Positions 17,627-26,310 of a stretch of DNA of 64,000 nt are shown here, piece after piece. A model generated the notes under the pieces. The model did no database searches, was not told where the DNA came from, and worked only from the letters and a program-made list of their open reading frames with translations. Origin of the DNA: VXNE01 sp965208745 (GTDB lineage Bacteria; Pseudomonadota; Gammaproteobacteria; Pseudomonadales; Azotimanducaceae); the NCBI GenBank assembly GCA_965208745.1, contig CBDBPN010000003.1, forward strand, positions 310,001 through 374,000, in the 5' to 3' direction. Position 1 is the first letter of the stretch; every line of letters begins with the position of its first letter. Both the position numbers and the translations under genes were made by a program.

Positions 17627-17669
17627 CCGCGAACTGTGTCAAAATAGGCTCATGCGTACGCGCTCCGTG
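17627..17669 (+). repeat. Dispersed repeat, copy 2, spanning the NfeD start codon
   Basis: Matches 16561-16603 at 33 of 43 bases in the same orientation. It includes the 25 bases before the ATG at 17652 and the first six codons, so it either is a duplicated 5' end or a small mobile or regulatory sequence adopted as a leader. Confidence 0.6.
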
Positions 17670-19157
17670 CGTCACCGTGGCGGCATCGGCCCCCGGCACC
17701 ACACCCCTGCCGGTCCAGACGGAACGGTCCGGAACACCCCGGTGCACCGGCGGGCCCTCACCCTGCTCGGCGCACTCCTCTGCAGCCTCTTTCTCGCGCA
17801 ACAGGCAGTCGGCGCGAAGGTCTGGGTACTGGAGATCGACGGGGCGATCGGCCCTGCCTCGGCCGACTACTTCATCCGCTCGCTGGAGGACGCCGCGGAC
17901 GCCGGCGTCGACCTGGTCGTGTTGCGGCTCGACACGCCCGGCGGCCTCGACAAGTCCATGCGCGACATGATCAAGGTGCTGCTGGCGTCGCGCGTTCCGG
18001 TCGCGACCTACGTGTCGCCCAACGGCGCCCGTGCCGCCAGCGCCGGCACCTACATCATGTACGCCAGCCACGTCGCGGCGATGGCGCCGGCGACCAACAT
18101 CGGCTCGTCGACCCCGGTCAGCATCGGTGGCGGCGGTCCCCTGCCCATCCCGCAGGCCCCGCAACCCCAGGAGCCCCCGGCGGACGAGACCGCCGGCGAC
18201 GGCGAAGGAGAGGGGTCCGGCGAGGAGCCCGCCGCAACGCCGGCGACGCCCTCCGGTCCGGCCTCTGGTGGCGCAATGGAACGCAAGGTCGTCAACGACG
18301 CCGTGGCGTACATCCGCGGCATCGCCGAGCTGCGCGGCAGGAACGTGGAGTGGGCGGAGCAGACCGTCCGCGAAGCCTCGAACCTGCCGGCGCGCGAGGC
18401 CCTCGAACAGAACGTCATCGACCTGGTGGTCGAGGACCTTGACGAACTGCTGGCGGCCCTCGACGGCGAGACCATCGACGTGGACGGTGCGAAGGTGACC
18501 CTCGACACGTCCGACAACCACATCGAGCGCATCGAGCCCGACTGGCGCTACGAACTGCTCGGCCTCATCGCCGACCCGAACGTCGCGTACCTGCTGCTGA
18601 TGATCGGCGTGTACGGGCTCATCTTCGAGTTCTACAACCCGGGCACGGGCGTCGGCGGCGTGGCCGGCATCATCTGCCTGCTGCTCGGCGCCTACGCCCT
18701 GCAGATGCTCCCGGTGAACTACGCCGGTCTCGCGCTCGTCGTCGTCGGGCTCGGGCTGCTGGTCGCGGAGGCCTTCACGCCGAGTTTCGGCGTGCTCGGT
18801 ACGGGGGGCGTGATCGCGTTCCTCGTGGGCTCCCTCATCCTCTTCGATACGGACCTGCCCGGTTACCGCGTCTCGATTCCGATCATCCTGGCGATGACCG
18901 CGGCGACCGCCGGGCTCGTGGTGTTCGTGGCGGGCGCCGCCCTGCGCGCATGGCGCAGTCCCGTCGTCAGCGGGGGCGAGGCGCTCATCGGGGCGGAGGC
19001 CATGGCACTCGAGGACTTCGAGGGCGAAGGCAGCGTACGCGCGGCCGGGGAAGTCTGGCACGCCAGGAGCGAGGGACCGGTCGCCAAGGGCGCCGTGCTC
19101 ACGGTGACGAGCCGCGAAGGCCTCGATCTCAGGGTCGAGCCCCGCGAAGACGCGTAG
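17652..19157 (+). CDS. NfeD-family membrane-bound serine protease (ClpP-like domain plus membrane and OB domains)
   Basis: A 501-residue long-form NfeD protein. A signal peptide (about 33-55) leads into a ClpP-class protease domain with the serine in ARAASAGTYIMYASH (about 132-146) and NIGSSTPV next. A Pro/Glu-rich low-complexity insert follows at about 165-210. Four or five membrane segments occupy about 300-440, and a small beta-rich OB-type domain ends the protein. It is followed by an SPFH/stomatin gene 47 bases downstream, the classic NfeD-stomatin pair in which the protease cuts the C-terminus of stomatin and both affect membrane quality. The first 30 residues before the signal peptide are unusual, so a later start is possible. 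Confidence 0.9.
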   Translation: MRTRSVRHRGGIGPRHHTPAGPDGTVRNTPVHRRALTLLGALLCSLFLAQQAVGAKVWVLEIDGAIGPASADYFIRSLEDAADAGVDLVVLRLDTPGGLDKSMRDMIKVLLASRVPVATYVSPNGARAASAGTYIMYASHVAAMAPATNIGSSTPVSIGGGGPLPIPQAPQPQEPPADETAGDGEGEGSGEEPAATPATPSGPASGGAMERKVVNDAVAYIRGIAELRGRNVEWAEQTVREASNLPAREALEQNVIDLVVEDLDELLAALDGETIDVDGAKVTLDTSDNHIERIEPDWRYELLGLIADPNVAYLLLMIGVYGLIFEFYNPGTGVGGVAGIICLLLGAYALQMLPVNYAGLALVVVGLGLLVAEAFTPSFGVLGTGGVIAFLVGSLILFDTDLPGYRVSIPIILAMTAATAGLVVFVAGAALRAWRSPVVSGGEALIGAEAMALEDFEGEGSVRAAGEVWHARSEGPVAKGAVLTVTSREGLDLRVEPREDA

Positions 19158-19204
19158 CGCGGCCGCGGGCCAGCGTCAGCGAAACAAGCAGAACGGAGCA
19201 GACC

Positions 19205-19993
19205 ATGACCGAGATTTTCACCATCGTCCTCATCGGCATCGTGCTCGCCATCCTCGCGAGTGCGCTGCGCGTGCTGCGCGAGTACGAACGCGGCGTCGTG
19301 TTCATGCTCGGGCGCTTCTACCGGGTCAAGGGGCCGGGGCTCATCATCATCATCCCCATCATTCAGCAGATGGTCCGGGTGGACCTCCGGACGATCGTGA
19401 TGGACATCCCGACCCAGGACCTGATCACCCTCGACAACGTGTCCGTGAAGGTCAACGCGGTCCTCTACTTCCGCGTCGTGGACTCGCAGCCCGCGATCAT
19501 CAACGTCGAGGACTACATGCAGGCCACGGGACAGCTCGCGCAGACGACCCTGCGCTCCGTGCTCGGCCAGCACGAACTCGACCAACTGCTGGCGGAACGG
19601 GAGAAGCTCAACGCCGACATCCAGGCGATCCTCGACCAGCAGACCGACCAGTGGGGCATCAAGGTCTCGAACGTCGAGATCAAGCACGTGGACATCGACG
19701 AAAGCATGATCCGGGCCATCGCCAAGCAGGCGGAGGCCGAGCGCGAGCGGCGCGCGAAGGTCATTCACGCCGACGGCGAGTTCCAGGCCGCCGAACGCCT
19801 CGTCGAAGCGGCGGAGCGCCTGTCCGGGCAGCCGACCTCGATGCAGCTCCGCTACCTGCAGACCTTGACGGAGATCGCCGGCGAGAAGTCGTCCACCATC
19901 GTCTTCCCGTTGCCGGTGAACGTCATGGACTCGCTGCAGCAGCTACTCGGGGCGGCCCCCGCCGCCGGGACCCAGGACGAGCCGGCCGCATGA
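19205..19993 (+). CDS. SPFH/band 7 (stomatin-like) membrane protein
   Basis: A 262-residue protein with one N-terminal membrane helix (about 3-22) followed by the SPFH domain. YERGVVFMLGRFYRVKGPGL (about 28-47) and NVSVKVNAVLYFRV are typical. A charged coiled-coil region (EAERERRAKVIHADGEFQAA) precedes a short Ala-rich tail. ATG at 19205 follows GGAGCAGACC. It pairs with the upstream NfeD protease. Such proteins form large membrane rings and organise microdomains. A strong hairpin ends the unit. Confidence 0.92.
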   Translation: MTEIFTIVLIGIVLAILASALRVLREYERGVVFMLGRFYRVKGPGLIIIIPIIQQMVRVDLRTIVMDIPTQDLITLDNVSVKVNAVLYFRVVDSQPAIINVEDYMQATGQLAQTTLRSVLGQHELDQLLAEREKLNADIQAILDQQTDQWGIKVSNVEIKHVDIDESMIRAIAKQAEAERERRAKVIHADGEFQAAERLVEAAERLSGQPTSMQLRYLQTLTEIAGEKSSTIVFPLPVNVMDSLQQLLGAAPAAGTQDEPAA

Positions 19994-19998
19994 GGAAC

Positions 19999-20029
19999 CG
20001 TACGTCCCGGTGGAACGCCGGGACGTACG
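19999..20029. terminator. Bidirectional terminator hairpin between convergent genes
   Basis: A perfect 12-bp stem (CGTACGTCCCGG with CCGGGACGTACG) and a 7-base loop lie six bases after the stomatin-like stop and 14 bases before the end of the minus-strand hydratase gene. There is no T run on either side, so it may rely on Rho or act as an RNA-stabilising hairpin. Confidence 0.75.
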
Positions 20030-20042
20030 CCCACCATCGCGG

Positions 20043-20879
20043 TCAACGCCCCCGGAAGACCGGCTGCTGCTTGTTGACGAAGGCCTCGGCCGCCGCGCGA
20101 TGGTCCTCGGAGAGCCCCGCGTGGACGTGGTGCGTCGCTTCGAGGTCCAGGCACTCGGTCACGTCCGCCCCCATGGCCGCCCGGTTGAGGTTCTCCTTCA
20201 TGTAGCGGTACGCGATGGGCGGGCCGTCCGCCAGGCGCCGCGCGAGGGCCATCGTCTCCGCCTCCAGCGAGTCCGCCGGGAAGACGAAATTCGCGAGCCC
20301 GAGACGCTCGCATTCCTCCGCGCCGACGCGGTCCGACAGGTAGTAGAGCTCCCGCGCCTTCGCCGATCCCACCAGGTGGCTCAGGAAGTACGTCCCGCCG
20401 TAGTCGCCGCTGAAGCCGACGCGCGCGAACGCGGTCGTGATGAACGCGGAGTCCGCCATCGTGCGCAGGTCCGCGGCCAGGGCGATGGCGAGCCCGGCGC
20501 CCGCCGCCGGCCCCGGCACCATGGCGATGACGGGCTTCGGCATCAGGTACATGCGTCCCGCGGTGTTGCGCTGGCTCAGCCGTTGCGCGTGAATGCGTTC
20601 GTCCAGGGACGGCTCGTTGCCGGCGCTCGGACCGCTGCCGCCGGCCGCCATGTTCTTGACGTCCCCGCCCGCACAGAAGGCGCCGCCGGCCCCGGTGACG
20701 ACCACGGCCCGCACGCTCGCCGACTGCTCGGCCACGTCGAGGGCGCGGGCGAGTCCCGCGGTCATTTCGTTCGACATGGCGTTGCGCGCCTGGGGCCGGT
20801 TCAGGGTCATCACGGCCACGCCGTCCTCTTCGTACGCGAGCAGGTGCTCCGTACCGGTGTCGATGTCGACTCTGCTCAT
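20043..20879 (-). CDS. Enoyl-CoA hydratase/isomerase (crotonase) family protein
   Basis: A 278-residue crotonase. TLNRPQARNAMS (about 24-35), the first oxyanion-hole segment GGAFCAGGDVKNMA (about 64-77) and the second, PGPAAGAGLAIALAADLR (about 114-131), are all present. The ATG at 20879 is chosen because of AGGAG 11 bases upstream; 15 codons of open frame precede it. Enzymes of this family hydrate or isomerise CoA thioesters in fatty or aromatic acid breakdown; the exact reaction is not decidable. It lies downstream of, and on the same strand as, the SMP-30 lactonase (52 bases). Confidence 0.88.
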   Translation of the reverse strand: MSRVDIDTGTEHLLAYEEDGVAVMTLNRPQARNAMSNEMTAGLARALDVAEQSASVRAVVVTGAGGAFCAGGDVKNMAAGGSGPSAGNEPSLDERIHAQRLSQRNTAGRMYLMPKPVIAMVPGPAAGAGLAIALAADLRTMADSAFITTAFARVGFSGDYGGTYFLSHLVGSAKARELYYLSDRVGAEECERLGLANFVFPADSLEAETMALARRLADGPPIAYRYMKENLNRAAMGADVTECLDLEATHHVHAGLSEDHRAAAEAFVNKQQPVFRGR

Positions 20880-20930
20880 GGTTGGTGGTTTCTCCTGCTG
20901 TCCAAAGAGGGTGTGCTTTCGCAAGTTCCG

Positions 20931-21788
20931 TCAGGAAATCGGCACCCGGGCCGGCGGCACCGCCAGCCCGGCCACGTCCGTTCGGTGCCGGTAGACGGCT
21001 CCGACCCGCCCGCCCGGGGCGTCTCCCGAGCCCGTCACGATGTAGAGGTCACACAGGTCGGCGCCGCCGAAACAGACGCTCGTGCACATCGGCTGCGGGA
21101 TCTCCACGTACTCCCGGACCGTGCCGTCCGGTTCGTAGACGCCGACGGCGCTGCCGCCGGCGAGCGCGACCCAGACGGCGCCGTCCTCGGATACGACGAG
21201 CCCGTCCGGGGCGCCGCGTTCGGTGCGCACGAAGGACGTCTTCTCGCCGAGGTCGCCGTTCGGGAGCACCGGGTACGAGAAGACGGTCTCGCGCCGGGAG
21301 TCGGAGTGGTACAGCGTGCGGCCGTCCGGCGAGAAGCCGAGGCCGTTGGTGAGTTCCACGTCGTGGCCGACGACCCGGGACGAACCATCGAGGTCGATCA
21401 GGTACAGGTCCCCGGCCCGCGGTTCCCGACCGTCCTCGAACACCGGGCTGGCCCCCAGGGACCCGGCGTAAACCCGCCCCTCGGCATCCGTGGTGATGTC
21501 GTTGTAGCCCACGTTCCCGTGGTCCGGGTCGCGGTCGAGCAGCGTTACGGTCGCACTCCCGTCGAAACCCTTGTAGGAGATGTTCCGGCCGCTGACGACC
21601 AGCCCGCCGGCGACATGCGGCGACATCCCGCCGATGCCACGCCGATGCTCGAACACCGTCGACACCATGCCGTCGGAACCGAGGGCGAACACGCCGCCGA
21701 ACAGGACATCGCTGTAGAGCAGCCCCCGTTCGTCGTCCCACACCGGCCCTTCGATCAGGCCGTATCCTTCCGCCAACCGCTCCGGCAA
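20931..21788 (-). CDS. SMP-30/gluconolactonase family lactonase
   Basis: A 285-residue six-bladed beta-propeller of the SMP-30/gluconolactonase/luciferin-regenerating family. The metal-binding glutamate is in LIEGPVWDD (about residue 13). The asparagine and aspartate positions are in YNDITTDAEGRVYAG (about 95-110) and NGLGFSPDGRTLYHSDS (about 145-162). It would hydrolyse a sugar lactone or similar cyclic ester using a divalent metal. There is no signal peptide. The gene is divergent from the LDH2-type dehydrogenase; together they could oxidise and open a lactone, which is inference. Confidence 0.85.
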   Translation of the reverse strand: MPERLAEGYGLIEGPVWDDERGLLYSDVLFGGVFALGSDGMVSTVFEHRRGIGGMSPHVAGGLVVSGRNISYKGFDGSATVTLLDRDPDHGNVGYNDITTDAEGRVYAGSLGASPVFEDGREPRAGDLYLIDLDGSSRVVGHDVELTNGLGFSPDGRTLYHSDSRRETVFSYPVLPNGDLGEKTSFVRTERGAPDGLVVSEDGAVWVALAGGSAVGVYEPDGTVREYVEIPQPMCTSVCFGGADLCDLYIVTGSGDAPGGRVGAVYRHRTDVAGLAVPPARVPIS

Positions 21789-21909
21789 GCGTCACTCTCC
21801 CACAGTACGCCCCAAGGGTCCGCCGCCGCTACGCGGCGCCGTCCCCGAAACCGCCGCACCTTGTCATACCGACCCTTTGGAGGCAAGGTGGCGCCGCGTG
21901 CTGAGACGT

Positions 21910-21915
21910 GGAGGG
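21910..21915 (+). promoter_or_regulatory. Ribosome binding site that fixes a TTG start
   Basis: GGAGGG lies five bases before TTG at 21921. It sets the dehydrogenase start at the family's usual N-terminus (LIASERLADFVTAIF). An alternative GTG at 21888 also has GGAGG four bases upstream, so a second, longer product is possible. Confidence 0.6.
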
Positions 21916-21920
21916 AAGCG

Positions 21921-23000
21921 TTGCTGATCGCATCCGAGCGGCTGGCCGACTTCGTGACTGCGATCTTCATCGCGGCGCGTACGCGGCCGGATTACGCGCG
22001 GGAAACCGCCGAGCACCTCGTCGCCGCGAATCTCAAGGGCCACGACTCCCACGGCGTCGGCATGGCGCCGAACTACGTCGACGCCATCGCGAATGGACAC
22101 CTCGCACCCGATGCCGAGGCCGAGGTGCTCGAGGACCGCGGCGCGATCCTGCGGGTGGACGGCCGGTTCGGCTTCGGACAGGTGGTCGGCCGCCAGGCGA
22201 CCGACCTCGCGATCGAGCGGGTGCGGGACGAGGGGGTCGTCACCCTCGCACTACGCAATGCCCATCATCTCGGGCGCATAGGCACGTACGCCGAACGCTG
22301 CGCCCGCGCCGGCTACGTCAGCCTCCACTTCGTCAACGTGACCGGACACGATCCGGTCGTCTCGCCGTTCGCGGGCCGCGAGGCGCGGCTCCTCACCAAC
22401 CCGTTCTGCTGCGCCGTCCCCCGCGACGGCGGGCGCCCCATCGTGCTCGACATGGCGACGAGCGCCATCGCGCTCGGCAAGGTGCGCGTGGCCTACATGA
22501 AGGAAGAGCCGGCGCCCGACGATACGCTCCTCGACAACGAGGGCTTGCCGACCACCGACGCGCGATACCTGTACGAGGAGCCGAAGGGCTCGATCCGGCC
22601 CTTCGGCCTGCACAAGGGCTACGGGCTCGGCCTCGTGTGCGAACTGCTCGCCGGCGCCCTCGCCGGGGAGCGCACCATCCAGCCGGAACACCCGCGACCG
22701 AACGCCATCGTCAATCACATGCTCATGTTCGTGCTCGATCCGGACCTGTTCGGCGGGAGTGCGGCCTTCGCGGCGGAAGTCGAGGCGATGGCGGACTATC
22801 TGTGCCGCACGCCCGCGGCCGAGGGCCACGACCGGGTCCGCTTGCCGGGCGACCCCGAGGCCGAGTCCACGGAGCAGCGCCTCGCGCACGGCATCCCGAT
22901 CGACGAAAACAGTTGGGCCGACATCGTCGCCGCCGCAGGGCGCGCCGGGCTATCGGTCGCCGAGATCGATGCGCTGACCGTCGCCGGCCGCGCCGGCTGA
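21921..23000 (+). CDS. Malate/L-lactate/ureidoglycolate dehydrogenase (LDH2 family)
   Basis: A 359-residue NAD(P)-dependent oxidoreductase of the LDH2/MDH2 family, distinct from Rossmann-type dehydrogenases. Family blocks are ANLKGHDSHGVGMAP (about 35-49, with the catalytic histidine), NAHHLGRIGTYAERCA (about 110-125), PFCCAVPR, and FGLHKGYGLGLVCELLAGAL (about 230-250). It oxidises a 2-hydroxy acid such as malate, lactate, sulfolactate or ureidoglycolate; the substrate is not decidable. The TTG start is chosen by its ribosome site. The next gene follows by 23 bases on the same strand. Confidence 0.87.
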   Translation: MLIASERLADFVTAIFIAARTRPDYARETAEHLVAANLKGHDSHGVGMAPNYVDAIANGHLAPDAEAEVLEDRGAILRVDGRFGFGQVVGRQATDLAIERVRDEGVVTLALRNAHHLGRIGTYAERCARAGYVSLHFVNVTGHDPVVSPFAGREARLLTNPFCCAVPRDGGRPIVLDMATSAIALGKVRVAYMKEEPAPDDTLLDNEGLPTTDARYLYEEPKGSIRPFGLHKGYGLGLVCELLAGALAGERTIQPEHPRPNAIVNHMLMFVLDPDLFGGSAAFAAEVEAMADYLCRTPAAEGHDRVRLPGDPEAESTEQRLAHGIPIDENSWADIVAAAGRAGLSVAEIDALTVAGRAG

Positions 23001-23023
23001 CACGTTTGGACGAATAGCGCTCG

Positions 23024-24055
23024 ATGACCGGCGGCGCATCCGTGATCACCCTCGTCGGTACCGGCGTTCCCGGTCGGGCGCCGGACGGCCCGATCGGCAC
23101 GGAAGCCGCCATTGCAGAACCATTCGGCGTCGCGCTCGACGCGGCCGCGGGCCTGTGTTTCTGCGACCTCGGCAATCACCGTATCTGCCGCGTGGACCTG
23201 GAAACCGGCCGTATCGAGACGATCGTCGGGACGGGCCGCCCCGGCCACTCCGGAGACGGCGGGCCGGCGCTCGAAGCGGACGTGCGCGAGCCCTACGAGA
23301 TCCGCTTCGACTCCGGCGGCAACCTCTACTTCGTGGACATGCCCAGTCACGTCATCCGCCGGGTCGCGTCGGATGGAAGTCGCATCGACACCATCGCGGG
23401 GACCGGCGAGGCGGGCTTCCACGGCGACGGCGGTCCCGCCACCGAGGCCGCGTTCCGGCAACCGCACAGCATCGAGATCGCGCCCGACGGCGCCCTGTTC
23501 GTGGCGGACATCGGCAATCACCGGATCCGGCGGATCGATCCCGCCACGGGCATCGTCGAGACCTTCGCCGGCACAGGCGAGCCGGCACCCGCGGTGGACG
23601 ATCGCGACATCGCGCGGACGCCGTTGCACGGTCCCCGCACCCTCGCCTTCGACGAGCATGGGGACCTGTACCTCACGTTGCGGGAAGGGAACGCCGTGTA
23701 CCGGATCGACATGCGGAACCGCACGCTCCATCACCTCGCCGGCACCGGTCAGGGCGGCTACCGGGGCGACGGCGGCGACGCGCGGGCCGCGGACCTCGCC
23801 GGCCCCAAGGGCATCTCGGTGACACGCGCCGCGCTCTACATCGCCGACACCGAGAGTCACACGATCCGCCGCATCGACCGGGAGAGCGGCGTCATCTCCA
23901 CGGTCCTCGGAGACGGCACGCGCCACGACGGTCCGGACGGGGATCCCCTATGCTGCGGCCTCGCGCGGCCCCACGGCGTGTTCGCCACCGCCGACGGACG
24001 CGTATTCGTCGGCGACAGCGACAACCATCGGGTACGCGTGCTGCAAACGCGGTGA
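23024..24055 (+). CDS. NHL-repeat beta-propeller protein
   Basis: A 343-residue protein built of about six NHL-type blades. The repeating unit reads like ...GNHRICRVDLETGRIETIVG and recurs near residues 50, 105, 160, 215, 270 and 325, each followed by a G-D-G-G-type turn (HSGDGGPA, FHGDGGPA, YRGDGGDA). There is no signal peptide or catalytic motif. NHL propellers bind ligands or have lactonase or lyase activity. It sits in one likely transcript with the LDH2 enzyme and the NIPSNAP-like gene, so a role in the same hydroxy-acid pathway is possible but unproven. Confidence 0.8.
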   Translation: MTGGASVITLVGTGVPGRAPDGPIGTEAAIAEPFGVALDAAAGLCFCDLGNHRICRVDLETGRIETIVGTGRPGHSGDGGPALEADVREPYEIRFDSGGNLYFVDMPSHVIRRVASDGSRIDTIAGTGEAGFHGDGGPATEAAFRQPHSIEIAPDGALFVADIGNHRIRRIDPATGIVETFAGTGEPAPAVDDRDIARTPLHGPRTLAFDEHGDLYLTLREGNAVYRIDMRNRTLHHLAGTGQGGYRGDGGDARAADLAGPKGISVTRAALYIADTESHTIRRIDRESGVISTVLGDGTRHDGPDGDPLCCGLARPHGVFATADGRVFVGDSDNHRVRVLQTR

Positions 24056-24083
24056 CGCGCGCCACACACACGGAGAAACCCGC

Positions 24084-24731
24084 ATGATCTACGAAGAGCG
24101 CCGTATCCGGCTGCATCCAGGGAGCTTCGCGGACTACCGGACCTGGGCCCTTCAGACGTTGTGGCCGGCGCTCGACGCGGCCGGCCACCGTCCCCTCTGC
24201 GTACTCAACGGCCTGATCGGCGCCCGGGCCGAAGAGGTGGTGTGTTTCAACGGCTTCGAGGACTTCGACGCCTGGCAGGACGCACAACCGCTCCTGGCCG
24301 GCGGCGCGGACGGCCCCCGGCGATGGATCGCCTCCGAAGAGGCGCGTCCCCTCCTCGCCTCGTCCTATCGCCCCACCGGACCCACGCGTCCCGAGGACCG
24401 GCGGCCCGTCTACGGACTGCGCCGCTGGTGGATCCGCCCCGAGGACTGGCTGACCTTCAACCGCCTCTCGTTCGAAGGCGTCTGGCCGCCGCTCGACCAC
24501 ATGGGCCACCGGGTGCTGGGGCAGTTCCGCGACGCGGCCACGACCTCGCCACTCGCGATCATCAATCTGGCCGGTTACCCCGACGTCGCCCACTGGCAGT
24601 ACACGCGCAGGCCGTCCGAGCACGGCGTGCCGGCGGAACTGCTCGAGAAGTTCGCGACGCTCGGGCGCGACCGGAGCAAGCTCGTGCTGACGAGCTACGT
24701 GTGCCTGATGGCGGCGCACTGGCCGGACTGA
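24084..24731 (+). CDS. NIPSNAP-like dimeric alpha/beta-barrel protein with two domains
   Basis: A 215-residue protein with two ferredoxin-like halves. The first begins MIYEERRIRLHPGSFADYR and the second YGLRRWWIRPEDWLTFNRL. Each resembles the NIPSNAP/dimeric alpha-beta barrel fold (strand, helix, then strand VLNGLIG or VLGQFRD). Proteins of this fold include small monooxygenases and structural partners; no active site is clear. GGAG precedes the ATG. It ends the three-gene unit starting at 21921. Confidence 0.7.
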   Translation: MIYEERRIRLHPGSFADYRTWALQTLWPALDAAGHRPLCVLNGLIGARAEEVVCFNGFEDFDAWQDAQPLLAGGADGPRRWIASEEARPLLASSYRPTGPTRPEDRRPVYGLRRWWIRPEDWLTFNRLSFEGVWPPLDHMGHRVLGQFRDAATTSPLAIINLAGYPDVAHWQYTRRPSEHGVPAELLEKFATLGRDRSKLVLTSYVCLMAAHWPD

Positions 24732-24759
24732 AAGGCACGGCGGACCCGACGGCGCGCCC

Positions 24760-25011
24760 GCAACGTCTTTGGCCTTCTCGATGACAACGCCTTCCGTTGC
24801 CAACAGTTCCAGGAGAACTAAGGCGATTCGCTCGCGCGGGGTTCCGTAGGACCGGCTGAGGCACCCGGACGAATTTGACCGTGACCTCCCGGCAAACGAA
24901 TCCCGGATGGTCGGCGGCCGGCGATGCGAACAGGACGCGCACCTCCTCCGCCTGCCGCTCCTCGTCGCGGACCAGGTACCGCCCCGGCACGTTCGTGTCG
25001 AGCGCGATCAC
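24760..25011 (-). pseudogene. Broken PIN-domain (VapC-type) toxin gene
   Basis: From the ATG at 25011 the frame encodes a PIN-domain start (MIALDTNVPGRYLVRDEER) through REVTVKFVRV. Near 24850 it slips, and the normal continuation (LSRSYGTPRERIALVLLELL, then ATEGVVIEKAKD) is found in another frame. The family's second half with the remaining acidic residues is absent, because the next 60 bases run into the end of the NIPSNAP-like gene region. A frameshift plus a 3' deletion make it dead. No antitoxin gene is visible beside it. Confidence 0.8.
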
Positions 25012-25050
25012 CGGCCGGAGGCACCTTCCGCCATGGCATCGTCCATTTGG

Positions 25051-26310
25051 TCAACCCGACTTCGCCTTCGCCAACCGCGGTTCCGGCGTCCACGCGACGA
25101 CGATGACGAGCGCCGCGAGCTGCAGCGCGACGGTCGCGCCGAAGAGCACCGGGTACGACCATAGCGCGACCAGGATGCCGCCCAGGAAAGGCCCGGCGGC
25201 CGCAACGACGTTCACGGCCGTACCGGAGGCCGCGACGCGCAACGGAATGTCGTGCACCCGCCCGAACTCCAGCACCAGGTTCTGCGCGGCCTGGTTGAAG
25301 CCGCCCGACGGGATACCTAGTAGCACGAAGAACGCGACCAGTTCGCCGCTCGAGTCGACGAACGGGATGTAGGCGTTGGCGGCGGTCCAGAGCGCCAGGT
25401 TCGCGATCAGCACCACCCGGTGGCCGAAGCGGTCTCCCAGCACGCCCCAGACGAGCGTCGCCGTGCTCCCCGTCAGCATCCACACCGTCGTGACGAGACC
25501 CAGCACGGCGCCGCCGACGTCCATCCGGGTCGCGGCGAACACGATGTAGAACGGCAACGCCATGCGCCCGAACGAACCGAGCGCACGCGCCAGGAAGAAG
25601 CGGGCAAACGCGGGGTCCTCCCGCAGGAGGGGCGCGATGCCCCGGAGCGCCGCCAGCGGCGACTCCCGCGGGCGGAGCTCCGATGACGCCGGCTCCTTCG
25701 TGATCGCCACGCCCGCGAGGCCGAGCGAACCGACCACGAACGCCAGCAGGAACACGGAAGCGTACCCGTTCCCGAGGGCGTCGTGCTCGATGAGATAGGC
25801 CCCGGCGACGTACGACACCCCGGCAGAAGTGAGTCCGGCCAGGAAATGGCGCGCGCCGGTCACGATACCGCGCCGCCGCACGGGAATGACGCGCGCCCGC
25901 AGCGAGTTCATCACCACCTGCGACATGCCCTGGAAGAACCCGAGCAGCGTGAGCAGCACGATGAGCGCGACGACGGTCGCCCCGGCCCCCAGGAAGAACG
26001 CCGCCAGCGCCACGCCGAGCACCTGCAACCGCATCAGCGTGCTGGTGACCATCGTCGTGACGAGGATGCGCGGCCGGTGACCGATCAGCGAGGCGCCGAT
26101 CACCGGCGAGACCACCGTGCCGAGCCCCTGCAGCGAGCGCGCCGCCCCGACGACGATATCCGAACCCGACAGTTCGAAGAGGAAGGCAGGCAGAAACGTG
26201 GGCGCCTGCACCAGCCGGAAGCCCGTCTGGCCGAACATGCCGTGCAGGAGCTGTCCGGCGACGTTCCTGTTGAGGTACCGCTCTACGGCATCCCGTTCAG
26301 GCGCCCCCAC
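25051..26310 (-). CDS. Major facilitator superfamily transporter
   Basis: A 419-residue membrane protein with about 11-12 hydrophobic segments and the MFS layout. A short cytoplasmic start (MGAPERDAVERYLNRN) precedes the first helix, and loop motifs such as GHRPRILVTTM and GDRFGHRVVL lie after helices 2 and 8. The substrate cannot be told. Its ATG at 26310 overlaps the end of the upstream small membrane protein gene by 14 bases, so the two are translationally linked. Frequent Gly/Ala helices and no large loop are consistent with a small-molecule exporter or sugar porter. Confidence 0.85.
   Translation of the reverse strand: MGAPERDAVERYLNRNVAGQLLHGMFGQTGFRLVQAPTFLPAFLFELSGSDIVVGAARSLQGLGTVVSPVIGASLIGHRPRILVTTMVTSTLMRLQVLGVALAAFFLGAGATVVALIVLLTLLGFFQGMSQVVMNSLRARVIPVRRRGIVTGARHFLAGLTSAGVSYVAGAYLIEHDALGNGYASVFLLAFVVGSLGLAGVAITKEPASSELRPRESPLAALRGIAPLLREDPAFARFFLARALGSFGRMALPFYIVFAATRMDVGGAVLGLVTTVWMLTGSTATLVWGVLGDRFGHRVVLIANLALWTAANAYIPFVDSSGELVAFFVLLGIPSGGFNQAAQNLVLEFGRVHDIPLRVAASGTAVNVVAAAGPFLGGILVALWSYPVLFGATVALQLAALVIVVAWTPEPRLAKAKSG

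Noticed and set aside
20010..21887. Long plus-strand open frame upstream of the LDH2-type dehydrogenase
   Set aside because: It is the antisense shadow of the hydratase and lactonase genes, and the family N-terminus begins only at 21921.
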